Positions 18,701 to 27,075 of a stretch of 64,000 nucleotides of DNA are shown in pieces. The notes under the pieces were generated by a model. It was not told the origin of the DNA. It did no database searches and saw only the letters and a program-made list of their open reading frames with translations. The position numbers and the translations under genes were made by a program. The DNA is taken from positions 1 to 64,000 of the forward strand of contig NZ_VHSF01000001.1 of NCBI RefSeq assembly GCF_007050985.1, given 5' to 3'. Numbering within the stretch: the first letter of the stretch is position 1; every line of letters starts with the position of its first letter. The stretch comes from Christiangramia sabulilitoris. Lineage in GTDB: Bacteria; Bacteroidota; Bacteroidia; Flavobacteriales; Flavobacteriaceae.

Positions 18701-19542
18701 TATAAAGATTTAATAAGAAGGTAATCTGATAATTCTTCTTTTGGTTGGGCTTGCGCTTCAAAGATAAATGGATGAAATGGGCCCAAAAAGGAAATATTCT
18801 TAATATAATCCCAGCACATGTTATATTCTTCTGAATCTTTCTTAATATCTCCTAAAAGTATTAACTCAAATTTTCTAGGATCAAGATTGAGTTGTTCAGC
18901 TGTAAAAAGAAGATAGTATAGAAAGTCTTCTCTGGTTTCATATTCAAAACTATTGGCGAAAGTCAGCTTCCCGTTTTCAATAATAAGCAGTTCATAACTG
19001 TTCTTTTGAACATGAACATACAGCCTGGGACTTTCTTCGTTTTCTACTTTATGATTTAGTAATGAATCAATTAATACACTTAAGCCATGCCGATATTCAA
19101 ATTCACCGTACTTATCAAAAAAGTAATTGATGATATTGGTATAGGGTATATAAACGTTTACAATGCCCTGGTCTAACTTGTCTGAAGCTATGAAATCTGT
19201 TTTGAGTATTCTCGTATTGAATTTTAAATAGCCCGCGGCATTTTCCTCATCGAAAAGTTCTTCGGGAACAAGCGTAAAAAGCGAGTTACTAAATAAAAGA
19301 ATGACTTCATCTACAGGTTGCCTTAGTTCTTCCTCCTGTTCATAAATAGACTCGATGCGGGATAGCACCTTGATAGGATCAAGTTGCTTTTCGAATTCAA
19401 ACTTTTTAAGATAACAGATCTTTTTTGAATCCTGGTTTAGGATGCAAAAAGAAAGTCCATCCAGGCTAACCTGAATGGACAGTTTCTTATTAGAATCGTT
19501 TTGATTATTCGTTGTCACCGTAAACTTTTGGCCAGTTACCAC
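18700..19542 (-). CDS. DUF3822 family protein
   Basis: A cytosolic protein of up to 280 residues with no known function. The body (LSIQVSLDGLSFCIL, VILLFSNSLFTLVPEELF, YVHVQKNSYELLIIENGKLTFANSF) resembles an actin/PilM-like ATPase fold, as proposed for DUF3822, but no clear nucleotide-binding loop is visible. It is encoded immediately before rsmD, the usual neighbour of this family. The start is uncertain: the ATG at 19542 makes it overlap the upstream gene by 38 bases, while a GTG eight codons in (near 19518) gives VTTNNQND and an overlap of about 14 bases, which looks more natural. Confidence 0.8.
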   Translation of the reverse strand: MVTGQKFTVTTNNQNDSNKKLSIQVSLDGLSFCILNQDSKKICYLKKFEFEKQLDPIKVLSRIESIYEQEEELRQPVDEVILLFSNSLFTLVPEELFDEENAAGYLKFNTRILKTDFIASDKLDQGIVNVYIPYTNIINYFFDKYGEFEYRHGLSVLIDSLLNHKVENEESPRLYVHVQKNSYELLIIENGKLTFANSFEYETREDFLYYLLFTAEQLNLDPRKFELILLGDIKKDSEEYNMCWDYIKNISFLGPFHPFIFEAQAQPKEELSDYLLIKSL

Positions 19543-20158
19543 TGGTATTGACCTCGCTCATAGAACCTACGCTGATATATCTTCCGTTAACGTCATCTAC
19601 AGACTGGATTTCATTTTCCTGAAGTACCAGTGTTCTGTCCTGATCGTTAAGAATTCTGGCTTTCGCTACTTTAACTTCGAAAACAGGGATTTTATTTTCA
19701 CCTTTTAGAATAGTACCAGCCTCAAGGTCGAATGTTCCATCTACACCCTCGATTGGTATATTCATCATTGTGCGGTATCTCTCTTCGTTTCCTTTAAATA
19801 AAGAATCTTTCACAGGTACAAAACCTAGAGTATCGATTACCACACTTTCTATATATTGATCTACCCCATATGTCTTTTTGTATTCTTCATCAAGGAAGGT
19901 AGTATCACGACGCTGGGTAATTGCGAATTCTGCAGTATCCAGGAATTTAACCAGGCTATCCCAGTTTCCCTGAAATTTGCCAGTTACCTCTTTATGCGCT
20001 AATTCAGCAGATCTGATATCCTTAAGGTTTTTGATAACCTTAGCGTATCTTTTCTCTTTTATTTTATTGAACTGTATCGGTTCGTAAACCGCGTTGAAAG
20101 TAAGATATGCCAGGAAGATAATCACCAACCAAAGAAGTATCTGAATTACAAATCTCAT
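19505..20158 (-). CDS. Membrane-anchored protein of unknown function
   Basis: A 217-residue protein with one N-terminal membrane segment (residues ~4-24, VIQILLWLVIIFLAYLTF) and a soluble remainder rich in charged residues. The part after the anchor (KNLKDIRSAELAHKEVTGKFQGNWDSLVKFLD) resembles the stem of type IV pilin-like or secretin-associated proteins in length and helical character, yet no pilin cleavage site is seen. It is the first gene of the run that continues with DUF3822 and rsmD, with a good -7 element upstream at 20203-20210. I cannot assign a function; homologues appear to be common in Flavobacteriaceae in this same context. Confidence 0.75.
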   Translation of the reverse strand: MRFVIQILLWLVIIFLAYLTFNAVYEPIQFNKIKEKRYAKVIKNLKDIRSAELAHKEVTGKFQGNWDSLVKFLDTAEFAITQRRDTTFLDEEYKKTYGVDQYIESVVIDTLGFVPVKDSLFKGNEERYRTMMNIPIEGVDGTFDLEAGTILKGENKIPVFEVKVAKARILNDQDRTLVLQENEIQSVDDVNGRYISVGSMSEVNTSGNWPKVYGDNE

Positions 20159-20202
20159 GCTTTAAAAGTTTATGTTTTAATTTGAAGGTTATTGGTTACA
20201 CG

Positions 20203-20210
20203 CAAATCTA
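20203..20210 (-). promoter_or_regulatory. -7 promoter element for the 20158-16938 operon
   Basis: TAGATTTG on the minus strand matches TAnnTTTG, with a TTTTG about 17 bases upstream that can serve as the -33 element. The implied leader is about 40 bases. Confidence 0.6.
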
Positions 20211-20256
20211 CAACTTTTTTTTATTCGCAAAAGTTTCTGTCATAAAAATCCATTCT

Positions 20257-20264
20257 TATCTTTG
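20257..20264 (+). promoter_or_regulatory. -7 promoter element of the RecD-like helicase gene
   Basis: TATCTTTG matches TAnnTTTG and sits 18 bases before the ATG at 20283. It overlaps a possible upstream TTG start at 20262, which makes that start unlikely. Confidence 0.6.
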
Positions 20265-20282
20265 ATCTCTTACTCCCGTTAT

Positions 20283-21719
20283 ATGGAAAAACCCACTCCG
20301 GATTCCTTTTTTAAACTGTTATTAGATGACCTTGGATTTGCAGCAACGCACAAACAGGATGTAGCATTGCAAATGCTTTCGGAATTTGTCGTAAATGGTG
20401 GAAAGGACCGGCTCTTTTTATTAAGGGGTTTTGCAGGTACCGGGAAAACTACCATAATCAGTACTCTGGTAAAAAATCTTTGGAAGATCAGAAAGTCAGG
20501 AGTTTTGCTGGCACCAACCGGAAGAGCGGCAAAAGTGATCTCCAATTACTCCAAAAAAGAAGCTTTTACCATTCATAAAAAAATATATTTCCCGAAGAAA
20601 TCAAGTGGAGGAGGGGTTCAGTTCACTTTACAGCCTAATAAACATAAGAACACTTTATTTATCGTAGATGAAGCCTCAATGATCTCTGATGATGGAGGAA
20701 ATTCCAAATTATTTGAAAATGGTTCCCTCTTGGATGATCTAATTCAGTACGTATACCAGGGACATAACTGCCAGTTGATACTTATTGGAGATACCGCACA
20801 GCTTCCACCCGTGAAAATGGAATTGAGCCCTGCCCTGGAAGAAGATAAGCTTAGAATGAATTATGATAAGGAAGTTTCATTTATCGAGCTGGATGAAGTG
20901 GTACGACAGAGTGAAGGCAGTGATATCCTGCATAATGCCACTCTTATTAGGGAAAGTTTGCAGGAAGAATTTTATGAAAGTTTTAAATTCGAACTAACAC
21001 AAAATGCCGATGTGGTTCGTCTGAATGATGGGTACGAGATCATGGATGCTATCCAGGATTCCTATGGCATTAATGGATATGAAGATACCAGTATTATAGT
21101 CAGGTCCAATAAAAGAGCGAACCTGTACAATCAGCAGATAAGATCGCGCATACTTTTCCAGGAAGAGGAATTGTCTGCGGGCGATTATTTGATGGTGGTT
21201 AAGAATAATTACTTTTGGGTAAAACCTACCAGTGAAGCTGGTTTCATTGCAAATGGTGATATAGTGAAAGTCCTGGAGATCTTCGGGTTCAAAGAACTAT
21301 ATGGTTTCAGGTTTGCCGAAGTACAGGTGCAAATGGTAGATTATCCTAAAATGAGACCATTTGAAACTGTTATTATGCTGGATACTCTTACCAGCAATAC
21401 ACCTTCTCTCACCTATGAAGAATCCAACAGGTTATACGAGGAGGTCAAAAAAGATTATGCCGATGAACGCTCAAAATATAAGCAGTTCATGAATATTAAG
21501 AACAATAAGTATTTCAATGCCCTGCAGATAAAATTTTCATATGCCATTACCTGTCATAAATCTCAGGGTGGACAATGGAAAAATGTTTTTATTGAACAAC
21601 CTTACCTGCCAAATGGTGTAGGTAAGGAATATTTAAGATGGCTTTATACTGCCGTTACCAGAGCCCAGGACAAATTATACCTCATTGGATTTGGAGATGA
21701 TTTTTTCACCTCCAGCTAA
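20283..21719 (+). CDS. RecD-like ATP-dependent DNA helicase (SF1)
   Basis: A stand-alone superfamily 1 helicase of 478 residues, about the size of phage Dda-type or RecD2-core proteins and without other RecBCD subunits nearby. Motif I is RGFAGTGKTT (residues ~48-57), motif Ia LLAPTGRAAKV, motif II LFIVDEASM (near 125), motif III LILIGDTAQLPPV, motif IV-like SIIVRSNKRANLYN, motif V ITCHKSQGGQW and motif VI YTAVTRAQDKLYLIG. It probably acts in repair or recombination and likely moves 5' to 3' as its relatives do. The ATG at 20283 is chosen because the -7 element lies directly upstream. kdsB follows 22 bases later on the same strand. Confidence 0.9.
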   Translation: MEKPTPDSFFKLLLDDLGFAATHKQDVALQMLSEFVVNGGKDRLFLLRGFAGTGKTTIISTLVKNLWKIRKSGVLLAPTGRAAKVISNYSKKEAFTIHKKIYFPKKSSGGGVQFTLQPNKHKNTLFIVDEASMISDDGGNSKLFENGSLLDDLIQYVYQGHNCQLILIGDTAQLPPVKMELSPALEEDKLRMNYDKEVSFIELDEVVRQSEGSDILHNATLIRESLQEEFYESFKFELTQNADVVRLNDGYEIMDAIQDSYGINGYEDTSIIVRSNKRANLYNQQIRSRILFQEEELSAGDYLMVVKNNYFWVKPTSEAGFIANGDIVKVLEIFGFKELYGFRFAEVQVQMVDYPKMRPFETVIMLDTLTSNTPSLTYEESNRLYEEVKKDYADERSKYKQFMNIKNNKYFNALQIKFSYAITCHKSQGGQWKNVFIEQPYLPNGVGKEYLRWLYTAVTRAQDKLYLIGFGDDFFTSS

Positions 21720-21741
21720 TTATTATTTTTATTAAAAAATC

Positions 21742-22488
21742 ATGAAAGGACCACAAAATTATAAGATTGTCGCAATGATACCTGCCCGTTATGAAGCATC
21801 GAGGTTTCCGGGAAAGTTAATGCAAGACCTTAATGGAAAGACCGTAATTGCCCGTACCTATAATGCTGCTGTGGAAACCGGTCTCTTTGATGAAGTGTAT
21901 GTCGTGACCGATAGCAATAAAATTTTTGATGAGATTGTGAACGAGGGAGGTCAGGTAATTAGAAGTAATAGAGAGCATGAATGTGGTAGCGACAGGATCG
22001 CGGAGGCCGTGGAGCATATGGATGTGGATATTGTGGTAAATGTTCAGGGCGATGAGCCATTTATAGACAAAAATAGTCTGGCGAAATTACTCGAAGTATT
22101 CAATCAGGAAGGGGCAGAAGAAATTGATCTTGCTTCATTGAAAACAGCCTTGAAAGACAGTGATGAGATCACTAATCCCAATAATGTGAAAGTGATCACA
22201 GCGAAGGATGATTTTGCATTGTATTTCTCGAGATTTCCTATTCCTTACCCCAGGGATACTTCAGTAAATGTCACTTATTTCAAACATATAGGAATCTATG
22301 CATTTAGAAAATCTGCTTTAATGGATTTTTATAAATTACCTATGTTGCCGCTGGAGGCAGCTGAAAAAATAGAGTGTATACGGTATCTCGAATATGGTAA
22401 AAAAATAAAGATGGTAGAAACCAGTGTGAAAAGTATAGGAATAGACACTCCCGAAGATCTGGAAAAGGCAAGAAAGCTGCTTAGTTAG
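21742..22488 (+). CDS. kdsB: 3-deoxy-manno-octulosonate cytidylyltransferase
   Basis: Activates Kdo with CTP to CMP-Kdo for addition to lipid A. The 248-residue protein shows the family N-terminus [16 protein letters not shown] with the nucleotide-binding arginine and lysine, [10 protein letters not shown], the catalytic loop around [11 protein letters not shown], the metal-binding [11 protein letters not shown], and the C-terminal [10 protein letters not shown]. It follows the helicase gene by 22 bases. The other Kdo gene in the window, kdsC, lies 12 kb away in a different operon. Its last 8 bases overlap the end of the convergent photolyase gene. Confidence 0.96.
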   Translation: MKGPQNYKIVAMIPARYEASRFPGKLMQDLNGKTVIARTYNAAVETGLFDEVYVVTDSNKIFDEIVNEGGQVIRSNREHECGSDRIAEAVEHMDVDIVVNVQGDEPFIDKNSLAKLLEVFNQEGAEEIDLASLKTALKDSDEITNPNNVKVITAKDDFALYFSRFPIPYPRDTSVNVTYFKHIGIYAFRKSALMDFYKLPMLPLEAAEKIECIRYLEYGKKIKMVETSVKSIGIDTPEDLEKARKLLS

Positions 22489-23791
22489 AACTAACAGCTT
22501 CCTTATAAGTCTTCAGGGCTCTTTCCCGGGCTTCTTTGTGATCTACCATTTTTTCAGGGTATTCATCGGTATCATATTCATCCACCCATTCTTTTATATA
22601 CTCCTTATTCTTGTCGAATTTATCGATCTGGGTGGTAGGATTAAAGATCCTGAAATAGGGTGCAGCATCCACACCACTTCCGGCAATCCATTGCCAGTTA
22701 CCTACATTTGAAGACATTTCATAGTCCAGCAATTTTTCGGCGAAGTAGGCTTCTCCCCATCGCCAGTCTATTAGGAGGTGTTTACATAGAAAGGAGCCCA
22801 CCAGCATCCTGATTCTGTTATGCATAAAACCAGATTCATTTAACTGTCGCATTCCGGCATCAACTAAAGGATATCCGGTCTTTCCTTTTTTCCATAATTC
22901 AAACTCATCTTCATTGTTCCTCCACTCAATGCGATCGTATTTTTTCTTGAATGAATCGGTAACTGTTTCAGGAAAATGATCAAGGATTTGCATATAGAAT
23001 TCTCGCCATACCAATTCATCAAGAAATGTCTTATTCCTTTCTTTATCGGCATCCCGTACCATCTGTCTTACACTAACAGTTCCAAATCTTAGGTGGGGAC
23101 CTAATCTTGAGGTTCCTTCCTTGGCTGGATAATCTCGTTTATCTTTATAATCCTTTATAAGTCCTGGGGTAACCTTATAAGATGGAACCTTCAGGGAAGA
23201 CTTTTTAAAGCCCATATCACTTAAACTAAGGTTCGGTAGCCTGCTATTCTGCATCAGGTTATCCATATACCTGGTGGTATAATGAAAATCCAGATCTGTA
23301 TTTTTAAATTTGTCCCGCCATGTATTTTTATAGGGGGTATAAACTACGTAAGGATCTCCATCCTGCTTAACAACTTCATTTCTTTCAAAAATTACCTGAT
23401 CCTTAAAATCTAAGAATTCAATATCATTATCTTCTAAAAGTGTAGTTATTTCCTCATCCCGTTCCTTGGCATAGGGTTCATAATCCCGATTCGTAAAAAC
23501 TTTGGAAATATTATAATTCTTAATCAGGTCCTGGAATACTTCTTTCGGCTTACCGTGAAACATGGCAATAGAACTGCCGTTAGTTTCCTGCAGTTCATTC
23601 CGCATTTCCTGTAGAGTTTCAAAAATGAAGGTTACTCTTGCATCATCTTCCGGAAGTTTATCCAAAATTTCCTTATCGAAAATAAAAACCGGTAATACCG
23701 GCAAATCATCTCTCAAAGCTGCCCTGAACCCGGCGTTATCGTCCAGTCTCAGATCTCTTCTAAACCAGAATATATTTACTTCTTTACTCAT
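22481..23791 (-). CDS. phr: Class I deoxyribodipyrimidine photolyase
   Basis: Repairs cyclobutane pyrimidine dimers using FAD and blue light. The 436-residue protein has the N-terminal antenna domain ([12 protein letters not shown] at residues 8-19) and the C-terminal FAD domain with [42 protein letters not shown], and [20 protein letters not shown], which includes the conserved NW and the residues around the flavin. The overall pattern fits CPD photolyases rather than cryptochromes; no long C-terminal tail is present. It is the last of three minus-strand genes (SRPBCC, SDR, phr), and its ATG overlaps the last base of the SDR gene, so it is translationally coupled. Confidence 0.93.
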   Translation of the reverse strand: MSKEVNIFWFRRDLRLDDNAGFRAALRDDLPVLPVFIFDKEILDKLPEDDARVTFIFETLQEMRNELQETNGSSIAMFHGKPKEVFQDLIKNYNISKVFTNRDYEPYAKERDEEITTLLEDNDIEFLDFKDQVIFERNEVVKQDGDPYVVYTPYKNTWRDKFKNTDLDFHYTTRYMDNLMQNSRLPNLSLSDMGFKKSSLKVPSYKVTPGLIKDYKDKRDYPAKEGTSRLGPHLRFGTVSVRQMVRDADKERNKTFLDELVWREFYMQILDHFPETVTDSFKKKYDRIEWRNNEDEFELWKKGKTGYPLVDAGMRQLNESGFMHNRIRMLVGSFLCKHLLIDWRWGEAYFAEKLLDYEMSSNVGNWQWIAGSGVDAAPYFRIFNPTTQIDKFDKNKEYIKEWVDEYDTDEYPEKMVDHKEARERALKTYKEAVSSN

Positions 23792-24486
23792 TAATTGTTG
23801 TTTATCGTTGACAGGCCACCATCTACTCCTAATACCTGGCCGGTGATCCAGCTGCTGTTCTCACTTAAAAGGAAAGCAGCAAGATTAGCAATATCCCTGG
23901 CTTCACCCACTCTTTTCAAAGGATGTCTTTTATCCATTTTTTCTCTTTTATCATCGTTTGATAAAAGTTTTTGTGCCAGCGGAGTATCGGTTAAAGATGG
24001 AGCAATTACATTTACCCGGAAATTTGGAGCATATTCTGCTGCAAGCGATTTGGCAAAACCTTCAATAGCTCCTTTGGCTGCAGCTACGTTAGTATGAAAA
24101 GGCATACCCACTTTTACGGCTACAGTACTAAAAAACACAAGACTGGCCTGCTGTGAATTTTTTAACTTATCTAAAACACCCTGAACAGATCTTACTAATC
24201 CGAAAAAATTCAATTGCATTTCCTTTTCAAAATTTTCGGGTTTGATCATCTTAAAAGGCTTCAGGTCAATACTCCCAGGACAGTAGACAAGACCGTCGAT
24301 TTGCTCGGGAAGGTTCAGTTCTGAGATATCATCTTTCAAAACATCAAATTCCAGATGAGTAACTTTATCTGTATCAAGATTACCAGCATTTCTTGAGGCT
24401 ACGATAATCTTATTGTTTTCACTCATCAGCTCAGCAATCTGATAACCTATTCCGGTAGATCCTCCTATTAATAATATATTTTTCAT
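23791..24486 (-). CDS. SDR-family protein lacking the catalytic tyrosine
   Basis: A 231-residue Rossmann-fold protein of the short-chain dehydrogenase/reductase type. The cofactor loop GGSTGIG is at residues 8-14 and the NNAG-equivalent is YCPGS near 68-72. In the active site the usual Ser is Thr121, the usual Tyr is Val134 (NVAAAKGA) and the Lys is Lys138. Without the tyrosine, ordinary carbonyl reduction is doubtful, so it may bind NAD(P) or act as a different or inactive member. It lies between the SRPBCC gene and photolyase in one tight operon, a grouping also known from light-induced gene sets in other bacteria. The substrate is unknown. Confidence 0.88.
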   Translation of the reverse strand: MKNILLIGGSTGIGYQIAELMSENNKIIVASRNAGNLDTDKVTHLEFDVLKDDISELNLPEQIDGLVYCPGSIDLKPFKMIKPENFEKEMQLNFFGLVRSVQGVLDKLKNSQQASLVFFSTVAVKVGMPFHTNVAAAKGAIEGFAKSLAAEYAPNFRVNVIAPSLTDTPLAQKLLSNDDKREKMDKRHPLKRVGEARDIANLAAFLLSENSSWITGQVLGVDGGLSTINNN

Positions 24487-24491
24487 GATTC

Positions 24492-25001
24492 TTAGTTTAG
24501 AATATCCTGTTTCAGGGTATTATTTTGCAACGGGGTATTTTGATACTCCCCAAATAACTCTGTTAATTTTTGTTTACGGTAATCAAAGATCTCCTGTAAT
24601 TTAGGTTTTACTAATATGGGATGTGCTAATTGTCCCAAAATGCCCATTGGTAATTTGTAATCAATTATATCTTCCATTTCCACTCCCCCAGGGATGGGTT
24701 TGATAAAATGTTTGTGATGCCATAAAGAGTAAGGTCCATAACGCTGCTCATCAACGAAATATTCACCTTCTTTCACATGGGTTATTTCGGTAACCCATTT
24801 AGTTTTGATACCGGCAATGGGAGTCACCAGGTATTGTATAATCTGGCCTGCGAACATGGGCCGGTCTGCCCCAGAGATTATTTCAAATCCCATATAATCA
24901 GGTGTTATAGTTTTTAGGTTTGCAGGATCTGATAAAAAGTTCCAGGCTTCTTCCTGGGTTATGGGCAATTTCTGAACGCTATGCAGGGTGTAGATCTTCA
25001 T
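24492..25001 (-). CDS. SRPBCC-family ligand-binding protein
   Basis: A 169-residue protein of the START/Bet v1-like (SRPBCC) fold, which forms a deep hydrophobic pocket for a lipid or similar ligand. The N-terminal pattern LHSVQKLPITQEEAWNFLSDPANLKTITPD is typical of the group often annotated as cell division inhibitor or CDP-paratose epimerase-like. Later segments IKTKWVTEI, YGPYSLWHHKHFIKP and MEDIIDYKLPMG fit the beta-sheet and the final helix with an RKQKL motif. It is the first gene of the photolyase operon, 5 bases before the SDR gene. Its role there is unknown, although such genes accompany photolyases widely. Confidence 0.87.
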   Translation of the reverse strand: MKIYTLHSVQKLPITQEEAWNFLSDPANLKTITPDYMGFEIISGADRPMFAGQIIQYLVTPIAGIKTKWVTEITHVKEGEYFVDEQRYGPYSLWHHKHFIKPIPGGVEMEDIIDYKLPMGILGQLAHPILVKPKLQEIFDYRKQKLTELFGEYQNTPLQNNTLKQDILN

Positions 25002-25031
25002 TATTTCAATTTAAAGTAAAAATATAACAGG

Positions 25032-25067
25032 TTTTGTTTAAAATAAAATTTATATAGTTAAACAAAA
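25032..25067. promoter_or_regulatory. Perfect 10-bp inverted repeat upstream of the photolyase operon
   Basis: TTTTGTTTAA (25032-25041) and TTAAACAAAA (25058-25067) form a perfect inverted repeat with a 16-base AT-rich spacer, 31 bases before the SRPBCC start. A TATATTTT stretch at about 25016-25025 on the minus strand could be the -7 element, placing the repeat over the -35 area, a typical site for a MerR-type regulator such as the light sensor CarH/LitR. That regulator identity is inference; no regulator gene is nearby. Confidence 0.5.
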
Positions 25068-25154
25068 ATTAAAAACAAGGAAGGAAAGCCTGATCTGATA
25101 CTATATTTAAAAGACCTAATTCCTATATTTACTCTAAACTAAACTCTTATAACA

Positions 25155-26003
25155 ATGAAAAAACTATTATCTATTGCGGTAATTCTATGTTTTACCATTT
25201 CGGTAAGCGCACAAATTGAAACCCCGCAAGCCAGTCCGTTTGGGAAGATCGAACAAAAGGTTGGTCTTACAGATGTAAGTATTGAATATTCCAGGCCGGG
25301 TATGCGTGGAAGAACCATTTTCGGGGACCTGGTTCCATACGGAGAAGTATGGAGAACCGGTGCCAACGCCAATACCATGATTACCTTTAGTGATGATGTT
25401 ATGATTAACGGGAAGGAACTTAAAAAAGGTTCTTATTCTATTTATACCATTCCTCGAAAGGATTCCTGGGAAGTTATGTTCTACTCTTCTACCGATAATT
25501 GGGGTGTACCTCAAAACTGGGAGGAAAGCAAGGTGGCCTTGAAAGCAACTGCTGAAACTATGGAGATGCCAATGAAAATGGAAACTTTTACCATCCTTAT
25601 AGATGATCTTAAAAATGATTCTGCCACTTTAAATTTTATCTGGGAGAATACGATTGCCATGCTGGATATCAAAGTGCCTACAGATCAAAAGGCCAGCGCC
25701 AGTATCGAAAAAGTTATGAATGGACCAACTGCAAACGATTATTTTGCTGCAGCTACTTTTTACCATGAAGCGGGAAAAGACATGGACAAAGCTTTGGAAT
25801 GGGTTAGCAAGGCGTCTGAAATGGCTGGTGACCAGGCATTCTGGATCTTGAGAAGGAAGTCATTGATCGAGGCAGACATGGGTAAAAAAGACCAGGCTAT
25901 TGCAACTGCGAAAAAATCATTGGCTTCAGCAGAAAAAGCTAATAATGCAGATTATGTAAAAATGAATAAAGAATCTATCAAAGAATGGGAGGGAAGTAAA
26001 TAA
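25155..26003 (+). CDS. Secreted DUF2911 protein
   Basis: A 282-residue exported protein with a clean signal peptide (MKKLLSIAVILCFTISVSAQ). Residues ~30-165 are the DUF2911 domain, marked by VSIEYSRPGMRGRTIFG, LVPYGEVWRTGANANT and KKGSYSIYTIP. Residues ~185-282 are helical and contain TPR-like units (YFAAATFYHEAGKDMDKALEWVSKASEM, FWILRRKSLIEADMGKKDQAIATAKKSL). The family is widespread in Bacteroidota, periplasmic or surface-exposed, and has no established function. It stands alone, divergent from the photolyase operon. Confidence 0.88.
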   Translation: MKKLLSIAVILCFTISVSAQIETPQASPFGKIEQKVGLTDVSIEYSRPGMRGRTIFGDLVPYGEVWRTGANANTMITFSDDVMINGKELKKGSYSIYTIPRKDSWEVMFYSSTDNWGVPQNWEESKVALKATAETMEMPMKMETFTILIDDLKNDSATLNFIWENTIAMLDIKVPTDQKASASIEKVMNGPTANDYFAAATFYHEAGKDMDKALEWVSKASEMAGDQAFWILRRKSLIEADMGKKDQAIATAKKSLASAEKANNADYVKMNKESIKEWEGSK

Positions 26004-26097
26004 TATCTCTCTTTAAAATCGAGACTAAAGGTTTTCTGAAGTTATTTTTTCATTCTGAAATATGTCAGCATGAAATTTGATCTTTAGAAGACCTTTT

Positions 26098-27075
26098 TCA
26101 TTCGCGGTACTCTAAACCAATTTCCCGTTTTATTTTATCCAGAAGCTCTGCTACATCGAGAGTGTTATCCAGGGTCCATAAATCGCTTTCGGCTTTTCCT
26201 TCCTTCAGCATTTCATTTACGTGTTCCGTCTCAAAGTTGTAGCCATTGGAGTTTACATCAAAAGTAATTGTTTCTTTTTTCCCGTTTGATACTACTGTAA
26301 CTGAGGTAGGTTCGTGAAATCTGCTGTTTAGGATGATATTTCCTTTTTCTAATTCTATTTCGGCGGTGGTTCCGGTCTTTTCCAGCAGGGTGGAAAATAA
26401 ATTAGCTATAACTCCATTTTCGTATATAAAATTCATTGTACAGGAAGAGTCAACTCCGGTCTCGCTGAATTCTGCAGTCGCTGAAATTTCTTCTGGTTTA
26501 CCTAAAATTGCATAGGCCAGGAATACAGGATAAATTCCTATATCAAGCAAACTGCCACCACCCAGGGATTTATTGAATAATCTTTTATTTCTGTCAAATT
26601 CTGCTTTAAATCCAAAGTCTGCGTTCAGTGAAAGAACGCTGCCAAGTTCACCTGACTGGATCTTATTCCTAACAAATTTGAAATGTGGAAGAAACCTGGT
26701 CCAGAGAGCTTCCATCAAAAAAATATGCTTTTCTCTGGACAGGTCAACCATCTGTATTGCTTCTTCTAAATTCATGGCAAACGGTTTCTCGCATAGAACA
26801 GCTTTACCATTTTTTAAACAATCCAGGGTTAATTTATGGTGAAAAACATGTGGTGTGGCAATATAGATTACATCTACTAATTCATCCTGCATTAGCTGTT
26901 CGTAAGTACCGTAAGCGGTCTGTACATCAAACTTTTTAGCAAAGTCCAGAGCTTTTTTCCGTTCCCGACTTGCAACGGCATATAATTGGGCATCTGGCAC
27001 TTTGGCAAGGTCTGTAGCAAACTTGTTCGCGATCTTTCCTAAACCGATAATTCCCCAGTTTATGGTCTTTTTCAT
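26098..27075 (-). CDS. Gfo/Idh/MocA family NAD(P)-dependent oxidoreductase
   Basis: A 325-residue sugar or cyclitol dehydrogenase-type enzyme. The Rossmann domain starts WGIIGLGKIANKFA (residues ~6-19), with the family EKP motif in AVLCEKPFAMN near residue 96 and the GGGSLLDIGIYP segment near 171 that lines the active site. It overlaps the end of the symporter gene by 4 bases and is the last gene of the PIG-L / small protein / symporter run. Together these suggest uptake and oxidation of a sugar derivative, but the substrate cannot be read from sequence. Confidence 0.88.
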   Translation of the reverse strand: MKKTINWGIIGLGKIANKFATDLAKVPDAQLYAVASRERKKALDFAKKFDVQTAYGTYEQLMQDELVDVIYIATPHVFHHKLTLDCLKNGKAVLCEKPFAMNLEEAIQMVDLSREKHIFLMEALWTRFLPHFKFVRNKIQSGELGSVLSLNADFGFKAEFDRNKRLFNKSLGGGSLLDIGIYPVFLAYAILGKPEEISATAEFSETGVDSSCTMNFIYENGVIANLFSTLLEKTGTTAEIELEKGNIILNSRFHEPTSVTVVSNGKKETITFDVNSNGYNFETEHVNEMLKEGKAESDLWTLDNTLDVAELLDKIKREIGLEYRE

